A DNA stretch of 60,747 nt. It comes from Epsilonproteobacteria bacterium UBA6211 (GTDB lineage: Bacteria; Campylobacterota; Campylobacteria; Campylobacterales; Arcobacteraceae). Shown here one piece after another: positions 1 to 9,412 of the stretch. How positions within the stretch are numbered: position 1 is the first letter of the stretch; every line of letters starts with the position of its first letter. Made by a program: the position numbers and the translations under genes. The stretch is from positions 1-60,747 of the forward strand of contig DISL01000061.1 of the NCBI GenBank assembly GCA_002421845.1, written 5' to 3'. The notes beneath the pieces were generated by a model. That model did not search any database. It was given only the letters and a program-made list of their open reading frames with translations, and was not told the DNA's origin.

Positions 1-873
1 ATATTGAATAAAAAGAAAAATATAAAATACACCTGCTACGGAAAACCATAGTGAAACAGAAAACATATATTCTTGAAAAAAAGCTAATATAAATAAAACG
101 GTAATCAGTAGGTTTTCAAAGGATAAAATCTTGATATTGCTTCTAAGAAGTAAAAATCCAAACACAAACATAATAAATGAGCGAAGAAAAGATGCTGCCA
201 CGTCTATTAAAAGCAAATATAAAAATAGCAAAACTATAACTGCTATGGATATATCGACTTTTTTATTTCTATATGGTATGTAGGTTTGATGTATTTTTGA
301 GTATGAAAGATTTAATATAAAGTAAAAAATTGCACTTAAAACACCTAGATGATATCCGCTAATAGCTATCAAATGGGACATTCCGTAGTTATTAAAAAAA
401 TTAATTAAATCTTTTGACGGTGGAATAGCAAGAAAAAGTGCGTTGTATAACATTGACATCGTTTGATTTTGATGTTGCGATGAAATATAGTTGCCTAAAT
501 CATCTTTTATGATTGATTTTTGATTTTGGAGTTTTTCTATATGAAAATTTTTGGTTAAAAACCCTTTTAAATAATCAAAAAAGCTGATATTTGAAGTAAT
601 TAGCGATATTTTTATCTTATCGTTTTGGTTAAGTGTTGGATTGTTTGTTGAAGTAAATACTGTAAAGTCTTTGGTTTTGAGTCTTAGAAGATAATTGTTA
701 TCTTTTTTGTATATATTTATGACATCTGCAGTTGTTTCATAAAATATCTCTTTTTTAAATTCCAGATAATTTTGATAACTCCTAAAAAGATTAAAAGAGA
801 ATATTATACTAAATAAAATTATCAAATAAAGCCATTGAAGCCTAGTATTCAGTAAAGATTGTGATTCTAACAA
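1..873 (-). CDS. comEC: ComEC/Rec2-family DNA uptake channel, N-terminal part (3' end outside window)
   Basis: The reading frame is open from position 873 to the window edge (291 codons), so the C-terminal part is missing. The start is a TTG at 873; no ATG precedes the first hydrophobic segment. After one N-terminal membrane segment comes a soluble stretch of about 130 residues, then the competence-domain signature: HLIAISGYHLG, then ASFLRSFIMF, then SVSLWFSVAGVFYIF, all within or beside membrane helices. ComEC proteins form the inner-membrane channel that takes up single-stranded DNA during natural transformation. The family call rests on these motifs; the gene name is an inference because the beta-lactamase-like C-terminal part cannot be seen. 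Confidence 0.85.
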   Translation of the reverse strand, partial: MLESQSLLNTRLQWLYLIILFSIIFSFNLFRSYQNYLEFKKEIFYETTADVINIYKKDNNYLLRLKTKDFTVFTSTNNPTLNQNDKIKISLITSNISFFDYLKGFLTKNFHIEKLQNQKSIIKDDLGNYISSQHQNQTMSMLYNALFLAIPPSKDLINFFNNYGMSHLIAISGYHLGVLSAIFYFILNLSYSKIHQTYIPYRNKKVDISIAVIVLLFLYLLLIDVAASFLRSFIMFVFGFLLLRSNIKILSFENLLITVLFILAFFQEYMFSVSLWFSVAGVFYIFLFIQY

Positions 874-889
874 TTATTCCCTTTCGTGC

Positions 890-976
890 GTAAGTCGTAA
901 ATAGTAAGTAGTAAAAATACCTTCTTTGACAATTCACGACTCACGATTCACAAATCACGACTCACGACTCACGATT
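890..976. repeat. Two facing arrays of 7-bp units between comEC and hemB
   Basis: Four consecutive heptamers, GTAAGTC, GTAAATA, GTAAGTA, GTAAAAA, fill 890-917. Six more, CACGACT, CACGATT, CACAAAT, CACGACT, CACGACT, CACGATT, fill 935-976 and run into the stop codon of hemB. The second array is partly the reverse complement of the first (GTAAGTC versus GACTCAC), so the region can fold back. Related arrays occur at other backbone gene junctions. Confidence 0.85.
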
Positions 977-1947
977 TAAGCTTTCAACAGTTTAGCTGCA
1001 TCTTTTGCATGATATGTGATTATTATATTTGCTCCTGCTCTTTTAAAAGCTATTAAAGTTTCCATCATAACCTTATCGTAATCTATAAGCCCTGCATTTC
1101 CTGCATGTTTTAGCATTGCATATTCACCGCTAACATTATAAACGGCAAGGGGTAGGGTAGTGTTGTTTCTAATATCTCTTATGATGTCTAGGTAGGCAAG
1201 TGCCGGTTTTACCATAAGTATATCTGCACCTTGAGCTTCGTCTTCAAGAGATTCTTGTAAAGCTTCTAGTCTGTTTGCAGGGTTCATTTGGTACGTTTTT
1301 CTATCACCGAAGCTTGGTGTACTTTCTGCCACATCTCTAAATGGACCATAATAGCTACTTGCAAATTTTGTACTATAACTCATAATAGGTAAGTTTTCAA
1401 AACCGTTTGCATCAAGTGCTGTTCTAAGGGCCTCTATAATACCGTCCATCATACCGCTTGGAGCTATCATGTCTGCTCCGGCACGAGCGTGAACTAAAGC
1501 TTGTTTTGCAGATATTTCAAGGGTTGCATCGTTGTTAACTGTACCTGTTTTAGGGTCAAGAATACCACAATGACCATGGTCGGTATATTCACAAAAACAA
1601 AGGTCGGTTGCTACCATAAAATGCGGATAATCTTTTTTTATAGCTTTTATCGTTCTACTTATGATGCTATGGTCGCATAGACACTCGCTACCTACAGAGT
1701 CTTTAATATCCGGAATACCAAAAAGTATAACAGAGTGAATCCCCAAATAATCAAGTTCTTTACACTCTTTTACTATCTCGTCTATACTCATTTGAAATAC
1801 GCCCGGCATAGAAGAAACCTCATTTTTTATCCCTTGACCTTCTCTAACAAATAGTGGATATATGAAATCATTGGTTGATAAAGTCGTCTCTTCTACTAGT
1901 TTTCTTAATGTTTGGTTAATTCTTAGTCTTCTAAATCTTTTAAACAT
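976..1947 (-). CDS. hemB: Delta-aminolevulinic acid dehydratase (porphobilinogen synthase)
   Basis: HemB condenses two molecules of 5-aminolevulinate into porphobilinogen, the second committed step of cytosolic tetrapyrrole synthesis. The protein has 323 residues, the normal length. The two active-site lysines are in YSTKFASSYYGPFRD (Lys194) and ADILMVKPALAYLD (Lys247). A metal-site region CFCEYTDHGHCG with three cysteines lies at about 117-128, followed by the GADMIAPSGMMDG segment. The start at 1947 is divergent from ribA, whose start is 59 bp away, so the two promoters share this gap. The stop codon lies inside a heptamer array. Confidence 0.97.
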   Translation of the reverse strand: MFKRFRRLRINQTLRKLVEETTLSTNDFIYPLFVREGQGIKNEVSSMPGVFQMSIDEIVKECKELDYLGIHSVILFGIPDIKDSVGSECLCDHSIISRTIKAIKKDYPHFMVATDLCFCEYTDHGHCGILDPKTGTVNNDATLEISAKQALVHARAGADMIAPSGMMDGIIEALRTALDANGFENLPIMSYSTKFASSYYGPFRDVAESTPSFGDRKTYQMNPANRLEALQESLEDEAQGADILMVKPALAYLDIIRDIRNNTTLPLAVYNVSGEYAMLKHAGNAGLIDYDKVMMETLIAFKRAGANIIITYHAKDAAKLLKA

Positions 1948-2006
1948 ATTATTTACCTTTTTTTGGTACTATTATACCTTATATTTATTTAAAGGTTAAA
2001 AAATAG

Positions 2007-2582
2007 ATGAGTATTGAAGTATCAAATATCGCAAACCTACCTACTAAACACGGAAAATTTTTAATAAAAGCATATAAAGACGGATGTCAAGAACACTTAG
2101 CAATTATGAGTACAAATTTTAAAGAACTTGACAATCCTTATGTAAGAGTTCATTCAGAATGTTTGACGGGAGATACGTTAGGGAGCTTAAAATGTGACTG
2201 CCAAAATCAACTTGATTTGGCACTTGATTTTATTTCAAAAGAGGGTGGGCTTATCATATACCATAGACAAGAAGGTAGAAATATAGGGCTTGTCAATAAG
2301 GTAAACGCTTATGCTTTACAAGATAAAGGTAGAAATACTATAGAAGCAAATCTTGAGCTTGGATTCAACGAAGATGAGAGGGATTATAGTATAGTAAAGT
2401 TTATTTTGGATGACTTGGGTGTAAAAAAAATGAGATTAATCACCAATAATCCAAAGAAAATAGAATATGTGAATAGCATAGGAATAGAAGTAACACAAAG
2501 AATACCTGCAATAACAAAAGTAAATGAGTTTAATAAAGATTATCTCGATACTAAAAAGTGTTGCATGGGACACCTATTATAG
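2007..2582 (+). CDS. ribA: GTP cyclohydrolase II
   Basis: RibA opens GTP to 2,5-diamino-6-ribosylamino-pyrimidinone phosphate, the first step of riboflavin synthesis. At 191 residues it is a single-domain GTP cyclohydrolase II, not the RibBA fusion. Zinc-binding cysteines are visible in SECLTGDTLGSLKCDCQ (Cys52, 63, 65), followed by the nucleotide-binding HRQEGRNIGL at about 86-95 and the arginine/tyrosine-rich catalytic segment. AAAGGT precedes the ATG. It is followed after 19 bp by rsmG, probably in one transcript. ribH, from the same pathway, is at 41,519, far from here. Confidence 0.95.
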   Translation: MSIEVSNIANLPTKHGKFLIKAYKDGCQEHLAIMSTNFKELDNPYVRVHSECLTGDTLGSLKCDCQNQLDLALDFISKEGGLIIYHRQEGRNIGLVNKVNAYALQDKGRNTIEANLELGFNEDERDYSIVKFILDDLGVKKMRLITNNPKKIEYVNSIGIEVTQRIPAITKVNEFNKDYLDTKKCCMGHLL

Positions 2583-2603
2583 GTAAAAGGTAAAATGTAA
2601 AAT
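2583..2603. repeat. 7-bp repeat array that includes the rsmG start codon
   Basis: Three heptamers, GTAAAAG, GTAAAAT, GTAAAAT, directly follow the ribA stop. The ATG of rsmG at 2602 uses the last bases of the third unit. The GGTAAAAGG in the first unit may serve as a weak ribosome binding site. Confidence 0.8.
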
Positions 2604-3144
2604 GGGCGATTCTCAATTTGCAGATAGATGTGAAACATTTATCAAGCTTCTTCAACAATGGGGTAAGGTGCATAATCTTAGCGGCTCTTTAGATAGAAAT
2701 TCGATAATGGCAAATATAGAAGATTCTATTTATCCACTGGAATTTATCGATGATTTCGGTAGTTTTTTGGATGTGGGTACGGGGGCAGGGTATCCAGGGA
2801 TGATTTTGGCTATGGCAAGACCTGAAGTAATAGGCTATTTGGTAGAGCCTAGAGCAAAGAGGGTGGCGTTTTTGCATTTTGTAAAATCAACATTAGGACT
2901 ATCAAACCTTCATATTTTACAAAGTAGAGTAGAAGATGTAAAGCTTGATGACAAAATAGACCTTATTACTTCAAGAGCAGTTACAAATACTAAGCTTTTG
3001 ATTGACTTAACAAAGCATTTAAGTAAAGAGGATACGAAGTATCTTTTCTATAAAGGAACTTTGGTAAATGACGAAGTTGACGGTCTTGATTTGGCAAATA
3101 AAAAAATAGTACAAAGGGGAGATAGAAACTATCTCTATTTTTAA
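2602..3144 (+). CDS. rsmG: 16S rRNA (guanine527-N7)-methyltransferase RsmG
   Basis: RsmG (GidB) methylates G527 of 16S rRNA using S-adenosylmethionine. The 180-residue protein shows the family N-terminal helix pair with WGKVHNLSG at about 20-28, then the SAM-binding loop FLDVGTGAGYPG at about 56-67, the acidic VEPRAKRVAFL strand, and TSRAV at about 130. It is a little shorter than the E. coli protein, as is usual in this phylum. The start codon overlaps a heptamer repeat array. It is placed between ribA and two small conserved genes on the same strand. Confidence 0.95.
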   Translation: MGDSQFADRCETFIKLLQQWGKVHNLSGSLDRNSIMANIEDSIYPLEFIDDFGSFLDVGTGAGYPGMILAMARPEVIGYLVEPRAKRVAFLHFVKSTLGLSNLHILQSRVEDVKLDDKIDLITSRAVTNTKLLIDLTKHLSKEDTKYLFYKGTLVNDEVDGLDLANKKIVQRGDRNYLYF

Positions 3145-3156
3145 AAAGGATTATAA

Positions 3157-3372
3157 GTGATTTTTAAAATACTGGTTTTTGTCATTATTTTAGCTTTGGT
3201 GTATTTTATATTTTTTAAAAAACCAAAAGCAATAGAAGATAAAAATAAAAAAAACAATGAAATAGCTGATACTTTGATAGAGTGCAGTAAATGTGGTACT
3301 TATATAACAAAAGATGAATCTATACTAAGCAACGGTAAACATTTTTGTTCTCAAGAATGCCTAAATAAATAG
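3157..3372 (+). CDS. Small membrane-anchored zinc-ribbon protein (PP0621-like)
   Basis: This 71-residue protein has one N-terminal membrane helix (about residues 2-20), a lysine-rich linker, and a C-terminal treble-clef style cysteine cluster C-x2-C...C-x3-C (ECSKCGTYI, then FCSQEC). The start is GTG with AAAGGA eight bases upstream. The architecture matches the short PP0621-type family found widely in proteobacteria, whose function is unknown. It probably shares a transcript with rsmG and the gene at 3396. Confidence 0.75.
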   Translation: MIFKILVFVIILALVYFIFFKKPKAIEDKNKKNNEIADTLIECSKCGTYITKDESILSNGKHFCSQECLNK

Positions 3373-3393
3373 GTAAAATCTAAAAAGGAAAAG
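3373..3393. repeat. Short 7-bp repeat array before the gene at 3396
   Basis: The units GTAAAAT, CTAAAAA, GGAAAAG lie between the stop of the zinc-ribbon gene and the next start. The last unit probably serves as the ribosome binding site. It belongs to the same heptamer family as the arrays at 2583 and 29876. Confidence 0.65.
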
Positions 3394-3395
3394 AG

Positions 3396-3773
3396 ATGAT
3401 ATTGATAGGTGATGCAATCATTCCTTATGAAGATGTAGTTACTATCTCTAAACTAGAAGAGATAAAAAAGACTAGGTCTAATTCTTTGTTGTTGTTTAAG
3501 TTTGATGCAGAGATTATGGCGTATTGTAAAAACAATAGCCTTAAATACGGTGTCATAGTATCATCCATCAAAGAGGCTATTTATGCAAATGCCTTGATGG
3601 CAAAATATATAATATCAGATATTAGTATGGCAGAAAAAGTCCAAAAAATAGCACAAAACTACATGTTTGACGGTAGGATTTTGGCTATTATAGAGCAAGA
3701 TTCACAAATAGAAGCCGTGGCGTTTGCTGAGATAGACGGTGCTATCTACAAACATATTATAGGAAATATTTAG
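3396..3773 (+). CDS. Conserved hypothetical protein
   Basis: This is a soluble alpha/beta protein of 125 residues with no signal peptide or membrane helix. I do not recognise a named domain. Alternating short hydrophobic strands and helices (SLLLFKFDAEIMAY, YGVIVSSIKEAIYANALMAKYII) suggest a small Rossmann-like fold. Its 3' end overlaps by 17 bp the 3' end of the convergent GGDEF-EAL gene. It follows the PP0621-like gene by 23 bp and is probably cotranscribed with it. Confidence 0.7.
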   Translation: MILIGDAIIPYEDVVTISKLEEIKKTRSNSLLLFKFDAEIMAYCKNNSLKYGVIVSSIKEAIYANALMAKYIISDISMAEKVQKIAQNYMFDGRILAIIEQDSQIEAVAFAEIDGAIYKHIIGNI

Positions 3774-6297
3774 AAGGCCTACCGATATGGTAACCTTGTA
3801 GGTAATCTACACCCATTTCTTTAAGAGTTTGTGCTATATCCTCATCTTCTACAAATTCTGCTATAGTTTTTATTTCTAGTTGTTTTGCAAGTGTTAAAAT
3901 ACTTTGTACAAAAGCTTTATCTTTATGGTCTTTGTTGATATTTACTATGAAATCACCGTCTATTTTTAGATAATCTATCGGGAATCTTTTTATATAATGA
4001 AAACTAGAAAAACCTGAACCAAAATCATCTATAGCAAACTTAAATCCTTCCAATTTCAAATTCATAACGAATTTTTCTAATAATGAAAAGTTTTTGACAG
4101 TTTCACGTTCCGTTATTTCAAATACTATATTAGATTTGTTTATTTTATATCTTATTACCAAATCTTCTATTGTTTTGATATAGTTATCTATAACAAGAGA
4201 TTTTGGTGATAAATTAATAAACAACAACCCATCATATCCATTGGTTGAGATTTGGTAGAAGGCATTTTCTATTACCATTAAATCCATTCTATGAATCAAA
4301 CTCATACTTTCCGCAACTTCTATGAAATCTGCAGCAACTGTTATATGACCATCTATTTCTATTCTCATTAAGAGCTCGTATATTCCTATAGAGTTATCTT
4401 TGATATTTTGTATAGGCTGGAAAAAAGGTATTATTTTGTTGTTTGATATAGCATCAAGAAGCAATGAAGACTTCTCTTTTTGTTCTTGAATAATAGTAAG
4501 AATATCGTCTTGGGTAGGTATTTTTATACCGTTTTTACCTTCTTCTTTTGCTTTGTACATCATATTATCAGCGATTACAAAAAGTTCTTTTTGTGATTGT
4601 GCATGTTCCGGGTACATTGCTATACCTATGGATATTGTCATTGATACAACGCTTGAATCCGTTGTTTCAATAGTTAGATTTTCCACGGCAGTAATAAGCC
4701 TATTTGCCAACGTAACAGCACCGTTTAAATCACATTCAGGCATCAAAATAGTAAACTCATCACCACCGTATCTAGCTAGAATATCTTCATCCCTTTTTTC
4801 TTGTTGGAAAAGAGAGCCAAGTGCTTGTAGAAATTTATCTCCAAATGCGTGTCCGTATCCGTCATTGATAGTTTTGAAATTATCACAATCGATAAACATT
4901 AACGCAAATGTATAATCGTGTCTATGGGCACGTTTTAATTCATACTGGAGCATATCATTGAAAACTCTTTGATTGAATAACTCAGTTAGTGGGTCATGTG
5001 CAGCATAGTATTCCAAATCATGTGTATATTTATTGATTGCTTTGATTGAGCCTACAAGATTTGCTAGTGTTGTTAAAATAGAGTCTATTACAATATGTTT
5101 TATCGGGTCCAGTACAATATCAGACTGAACACTTATCCCAACTATACCGCCTATCTTTGGAGTATCTAGGAAAAGTGTTTTTGTTTGATGTTCAAGTGTT
5201 TCAATTACGCTGTTTGTAATACATCTATTATGATTTGCAATATTGTGCTTGATGATAGGGTCTATAATATCACCTAAGTATATATTGGTATTAATAGAAT
5301 GAAAAATATATTCCTCGATTGATTTTATTAATTGCTCTTCAGGGACTCCATACCAAAAAATATCAACTTCAAATCTATCGTCACCGACTCTAAAGATAGT
5401 CATTAACGAGTATGTTTCCATTACTTTATTAATATCAACTAATAATTCGCTTATATGTAATTTCCAATCTTTGATTATATCCGATGTTATAATAAACTTA
5501 TCAAGAAGTTGAACTTCAAATTCTAGAAGTTCTTTATCTACGGCTATATTTTTCAATCTTTCTGCAAGGAAATCGACATTTTGTAAGATTTTATTTAGTT
5601 CATCAAAACCTAAATCCAACTCTTTTGTGTTGAATTTTTTAAAATCTTTCATCGTATTGATTGAAATTACTTTTGAATTAAAACGCCCTAAAGATTTTGA
5701 TATTCTTTTCGTAGTGTATCTTGATGTCAGGTAAGCTATTAGTATAAAAATAGGTATAATTATAATAAAAAATATGATGTAATCTAATAGCATTTTATTG
5801 AAATCATGTGACATATTTTGTTTTATATCTATAACTCCTAATGTGTCACCTATAGAAGTATTTATATGACAACTTAGACATTCACTAGAAGCAATAATAG
5901 GCTTAATATTACGTAGTGTATTGTCTTTAAAAATTGTAAGTTGTTCACCTTTTTCGAAAGCTTCTAAAATCATAGAGTCCTTTTGGGTTTCCGTTACAAA
6001 ACCGAAAAGTTCATTTACGCTGTTTCCTCTATGTATATTTATTGTGTAATTTGTACTATTGAAGTTTTTTTTGAGTGAATTTGTGAAATCATTTAGTTCG
6101 GTTCTTGTCCAACCCCTCTTCATTACTTGAAACATGGATGAAAAAACCTGATTTGAGATAATATTGGCTTGTTTTACAGCCTCTTTTTGTATAAAGGTAG
6201 TATGTAGATAAGTTGCAAAAGCAAAAATAATAAGAAATAAAACCGTAACCAAAGCCACATTAATGCTAAAAATGAAATTCTTTAAAGTTTTAAACAT
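3757..6297 (-). CDS. Membrane GGDEF-EAL cyclic-di-GMP enzyme with periplasmic CXXCH sensor
   Basis: This 846-residue protein makes and/or breaks cyclic di-GMP. Membrane helix 1 is at about 10-32. A periplasmic region of about 140 residues carries CLSCH (Cys140, Cys143, His144), a c-type haem attachment motif. Helix 2 is at about 170-195, followed by a HAMP-like linker. The GGDEF domain has an intact RYGGDEF near residue 512. The EAL domain has YELLMRI near 642, then NLSPKSL, FEITERE, DDFGSGFSS and LKIDGDF, so both active sites look complete. It stands alone, convergent with the gene at 3396. A redox, gas or haem-linked signal is an inference from the CXXCH motif. Confidence 0.9.
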   Translation of the reverse strand: MFKTLKNFIFSINVALVTVLFLIIFAFATYLHTTFIQKEAVKQANIISNQVFSSMFQVMKRGWTRTELNDFTNSLKKNFNSTNYTINIHRGNSVNELFGFVTETQKDSMILEAFEKGEQLTIFKDNTLRNIKPIIASSECLSCHINTSIGDTLGVIDIKQNMSHDFNKMLLDYIIFFIIIIPIFILIAYLTSRYTTKRISKSLGRFNSKVISINTMKDFKKFNTKELDLGFDELNKILQNVDFLAERLKNIAVDKELLEFEVQLLDKFIITSDIIKDWKLHISELLVDINKVMETYSLMTIFRVGDDRFEVDIFWYGVPEEQLIKSIEEYIFHSINTNIYLGDIIDPIIKHNIANHNRCITNSVIETLEHQTKTLFLDTPKIGGIVGISVQSDIVLDPIKHIVIDSILTTLANLVGSIKAINKYTHDLEYYAAHDPLTELFNQRVFNDMLQYELKRAHRHDYTFALMFIDCDNFKTINDGYGHAFGDKFLQALGSLFQQEKRDEDILARYGGDEFTILMPECDLNGAVTLANRLITAVENLTIETTDSSVVSMTISIGIAMYPEHAQSQKELFVIADNMMYKAKEEGKNGIKIPTQDDILTIIQEQKEKSSLLLDAISNNKIIPFFQPIQNIKDNSIGIYELLMRIEIDGHITVAADFIEVAESMSLIHRMDLMVIENAFYQISTNGYDGLLFINLSPKSLVIDNYIKTIEDLVIRYKINKSNIVFEITERETVKNFSLLEKFVMNLKLEGFKFAIDDFGSGFSSFHYIKRFPIDYLKIDGDFIVNINKDHKDKAFVQSILTLAKQLEIKTIAEFVEDEDIAQTLKEMGVDYLQGYHIGRPSKYFL

Positions 6298-6378
6298 AAT
6301 ACTGCCTCTATTTTATATATAACAATGTTATTATAAAAAAACTTTAAATCAGTTAAAATAATCAAATAAATATGACTT

Positions 6379-8079
6379 TTAATGGTTGATAAGCTTTAAA
6401 TACTCTTTTGAAGTCTCTTTTAGTTCATCGTCCGTACCAAAACCAACTATCTCTCCATCCTTGAATACCGCTATAAAGTCTGCTGTTTTGATAGTTGAAA
6501 GTCTATGGGCTATTACAAAAACTATTTTATTGTCGCTTATTTCATCAACTACATCTGTGATGATGGATTCGCTTTCATTATCAAGTGCAGACGTTGCTTC
6601 ATCAAATATTATGATTTGTGGATTTTTGTACAATGCTCTTGCTATTGCTATACGTTGTCTTTGTCCACCTGAAAGATTTGTTCCAAACTCATCAAGCATG
6701 GTATGTATTCCATTTTCCATTTTTGATACAAAAAGATCTGCATGGGCTAGTTTTAAAGCCTCTCTTACTTTGTTTTCATCATAAACATTGCCGTAAGCTA
6801 CGTTATTTGCTATCGTATCATTGAAAATGTATATTCTTTGTGTAACTATTGATATGTTATTTCTTAAACTCTCTAAGTCAAAATCTTTAATATCACTATT
6901 ATTAATCATAATTTGACCGTTTGTAGGATCATAAAATCTAATAATAAGATTAACAAGCGAACTTTTACCTCCGCCACTATCACCTATTAGTGCTATTTTT
7001 TGACCTTTTTTTGCGGTTAGATTGATATTTTTTAAAGCTTGTTTATCACCATAATGTAAATCAACATTTTCAAATTTTATTTCATCAATATTTTCATCTA
7101 ATATTTTAGTTCCGTTTTTTATAGAGTGTGTTAATGCAAGTATTTCATTTACTCTTTCGTTTGCTGCTATTGCATTTTGCATTGAGTTATACAAAGAAGC
7201 TAGTTTTTTGATAGGGGTGTAAAGCATAAATAAAGCCGTCATAAATGAAAAAAATGCACCGACACTTAGCTGACCTTCTATTACCTCTCTACCTCCAACT
7301 ATGATAACAACTGCAACGGCTAATGCACCTAGCGTTTCCATAAGAGGTGAAGTCAATTCGTTTGTACGAACCCCTTTCATATTTATATCAAAGTAGTTTT
7401 TGTTATGCTCTGCAAATTTAGTTGTCTCTATATTTTGAGTTGAATTTGCTTTTATAATTTCGATGTTATTGAATATTTCACTCAAATGGGTAGTAATATC
7501 CGATATTTTTTCTTGTGATTTAAAAGATAGTTTTTTCATCTTTTTTGCCAAGATAGATAATGGATAAATGGCAATAGGTAAAACCACAAGTCCATAAAAA
7601 GCCAACTTTGGACTTTGATAAATAACAACACCGATAAGTGCTACAATGGTTAGTGATTCACGAATAAGTTCAGCTATATGAGTAGAAACAGCACTTTGAA
7701 TACGGTTTATATCATTTGTAATACGGCTTATCAAAACTCCGCCGTGTTTTGAATGGAAAAAAGCTATATCTAGTGACATAATATGAAATAATAGTTTATC
7801 TCTTACTATTCTAATTATATCTTGACCTATAAAAGATATATAGTAAACTTGTATATATTTACCGAATCCTTTTGCAAAATACAATGCAACAACAAGCCAA
7901 GGTAGTATATAAAGCATTTGTAAATCTTTATTAATAAAAATGTCATCAAGGACAGGTTTTATGACATAAGCTGTTCCACTTGTTCCGATAGCAACTAAAA
8001 CCATACCGATAACGGCATAGACAAACTTTCTTATATAGTTTTTGTAATAAGGTATATATTGGAGTAATAATTCTTTCAT
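6379..8079 (-). CDS. msbA: MsbA-type ABC exporter (membrane domain fused to ATPase)
   Basis: This 566-residue half-transporter has six membrane helices in the first 300 residues, followed by a nucleotide-binding domain. The ATPase has Walker A GDSGGGKSSL near residue 369, signature LSGGQRQR near 470, Walker B IIIFDEATSALD, and the H-loop IAHRLS. Proteins of this type flip lipid A-core across the inner membrane as dimers, and this is the expected role for the main such gene in this phylum. Other lipid or drug export cannot be excluded. The ATG is 13 bp downstream of the murJ stop, so it is probably cotranscribed with murJ. Confidence 0.85.
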   Translation of the reverse strand: MKELLLQYIPYYKNYIRKFVYAVIGMVLVAIGTSGTAYVIKPVLDDIFINKDLQMLYILPWLVVALYFAKGFGKYIQVYYISFIGQDIIRIVRDKLLFHIMSLDIAFFHSKHGGVLISRITNDINRIQSAVSTHIAELIRESLTIVALIGVVIYQSPKLAFYGLVVLPIAIYPLSILAKKMKKLSFKSQEKISDITTHLSEIFNNIEIIKANSTQNIETTKFAEHNKNYFDINMKGVRTNELTSPLMETLGALAVAVVIIVGGREVIEGQLSVGAFFSFMTALFMLYTPIKKLASLYNSMQNAIAANERVNEILALTHSIKNGTKILDENIDEIKFENVDLHYGDKQALKNINLTAKKGQKIALIGDSGGGKSSLVNLIIRFYDPTNGQIMINNSDIKDFDLESLRNNISIVTQRIYIFNDTIANNVAYGNVYDENKVREALKLAHADLFVSKMENGIHTMLDEFGTNLSGGQRQRIAIARALYKNPQIIIFDEATSALDNESESIITDVVDEISDNKIVFVIAHRLSTIKTADFIAVFKDGEIVGFGTDDELKETSKEYLKLINH

Positions 8080-8092
8080 AGGCGTATTTTAT

Positions 8093-9412
8093 CTAAATCT
8101 TTATTATTCTTTGCCAAAACAGCTTGAATCCAAACTCTTTTATAGTTAAATATAGCAATATAAAACCTCCTAGAGTTGACGATAAAGCAAGTCCAAAAGC
8201 ACCTAGAGGAATAATGAGTATTAATGAAAAAGTAATACTTGCTATCAAAGATTTTGCAGATATTTTTGCAGCATTTAGTTGTTTTTGATGGGCGTATAAC
8301 CATAATGAAAATATTTTATTTAGTCCAAAAGGTATCAAGCCTATCATATATGCTATCAAAACTAAGGCAGTATTATTCGTATCCTCACTTGTAAATGCAC
8401 CTCTTTCAAACAATAGCCAAACTATTTCATGTGCAAAAATAGTACCTATTAATGTAGCCACACCAAGAAGTCCAAATAGTATCCAAAAAGATTTTTTAAG
8501 CATCATAAGTGCAGATTCTTGATTGTCGTTTTTGATAGCTCGTGCAATAGACGGGAATAGGGCGACTGATAATGCTATAGCAAAAATTGCTAAAGGTAAT
8601 TGAAAAAGTCTGTTTGCATAGTAAAGGTAACTTATACTTCCGCTTACCAAAAATGATGCCAACCAAGTATCAATAAAAGCAGATATTTGAGCTGTTGATG
8701 AGCCAAGAGTAGAGTGAAAAAACTTATTGTAAAACTCTTTTGTTTTAATTTGAGTATTTGTTTTCCATTTTTTTATATCAAGTATAAAGTTTTTGTCCAA
8801 TCTTTTTTGTCTTAATGCTATAATATGAGCGATTACTTGTAGTACTCCACCGCTTAGTACACCATAGCTTAAATAATAAACTATTTCATATTGTTCTAGT
8901 CCTCTTGCCATTAATAACGATATAATCATAGCAATATTCAATAATGCCGTTGAAAATGCAGTTGTAGCAAAATGATTTTTGTATTGGAGTAAAGCCCCCA
9001 TAAAAGTGACGATAAAAATAAGAGGTAAATAGTAAAAGTTTATTGCTACCAAAGGGGCTGCTAAATCTATAGTTTCATTATCAAAACCGATAGCTATCAT
9101 TTTGGTGACAAGTGCCGAAAATAGGGTAACTAAAATAGATAGTAAAACCAAAAAACCTATAAAGTTGACGAAAATAATAGTTGAAAATCTTGCTTTTTTA
9201 GGTGCTCTGGCATATGCAGGTATAAAAGCCTGAGTAAATGCACCTTCTGCAAATACCGTACGAAATAAGTTTGGTAATTTAAAAGCAACAAAAAATATAT
9301 CACTGTAAATATTTGCACCTAAAATAGAAGCAGTCAATAAATCTCGTACAAAGCCAAGTATTCTTGATACCAAAATACCAAAACTATTTGTAAAAAAAGC
9401 TTTGATTATCAT
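8093..9412 (-). CDS. murJ: Lipid II flippase MurJ
   Basis: MurJ moves the peptidoglycan precursor lipid II across the inner membrane. The 439-residue protein starts with the family signature NSFGILVSRILGFVRDLLTASILG and FAEGAFTQAFIPAYA, and has about 12-14 predicted membrane helices with GLIPFGLNKIFSLW near residue 350. It is slightly shorter than the E. coli protein. Its start overlaps by 4 bp the stop of the upstream endonuclease/phosphatase-like gene, which suggests translational coupling; msbA follows. Confidence 0.93.
   Translation of the reverse strand: MIIKAFFTNSFGILVSRILGFVRDLLTASILGANIYSDIFFVAFKLPNLFRTVFAEGAFTQAFIPAYARAPKKARFSTIIFVNFIGFLVLLSILVTLFSALVTKMIAIGFDNETIDLAAPLVAINFYYLPLIFIVTFMGALLQYKNHFATTAFSTALLNIAMIISLLMARGLEQYEIVYYLSYGVLSGGVLQVIAHIIALRQKRLDKNFILDIKKWKTNTQIKTKEFYNKFFHSTLGSSTAQISAFIDTWLASFLVSGSISYLYYANRLFQLPLAIFAIALSVALFPSIARAIKNDNQESALMMLKKSFWILFGLLGVATLIGTIFAHEIVWLLFERGAFTSEDTNNTALVLIAYMIGLIPFGLNKIFSLWLYAHQKQLNAAKISAKSLIASITFSLILIIPLGAFGLALSSTLGGFILLYLTIKEFGFKLFWQRIIKI

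Noticed and set aside
890..976. CRISPR-like array
   Set aside because: The units are 7 bp and contiguous without spacers, and no cas genes are in the window.
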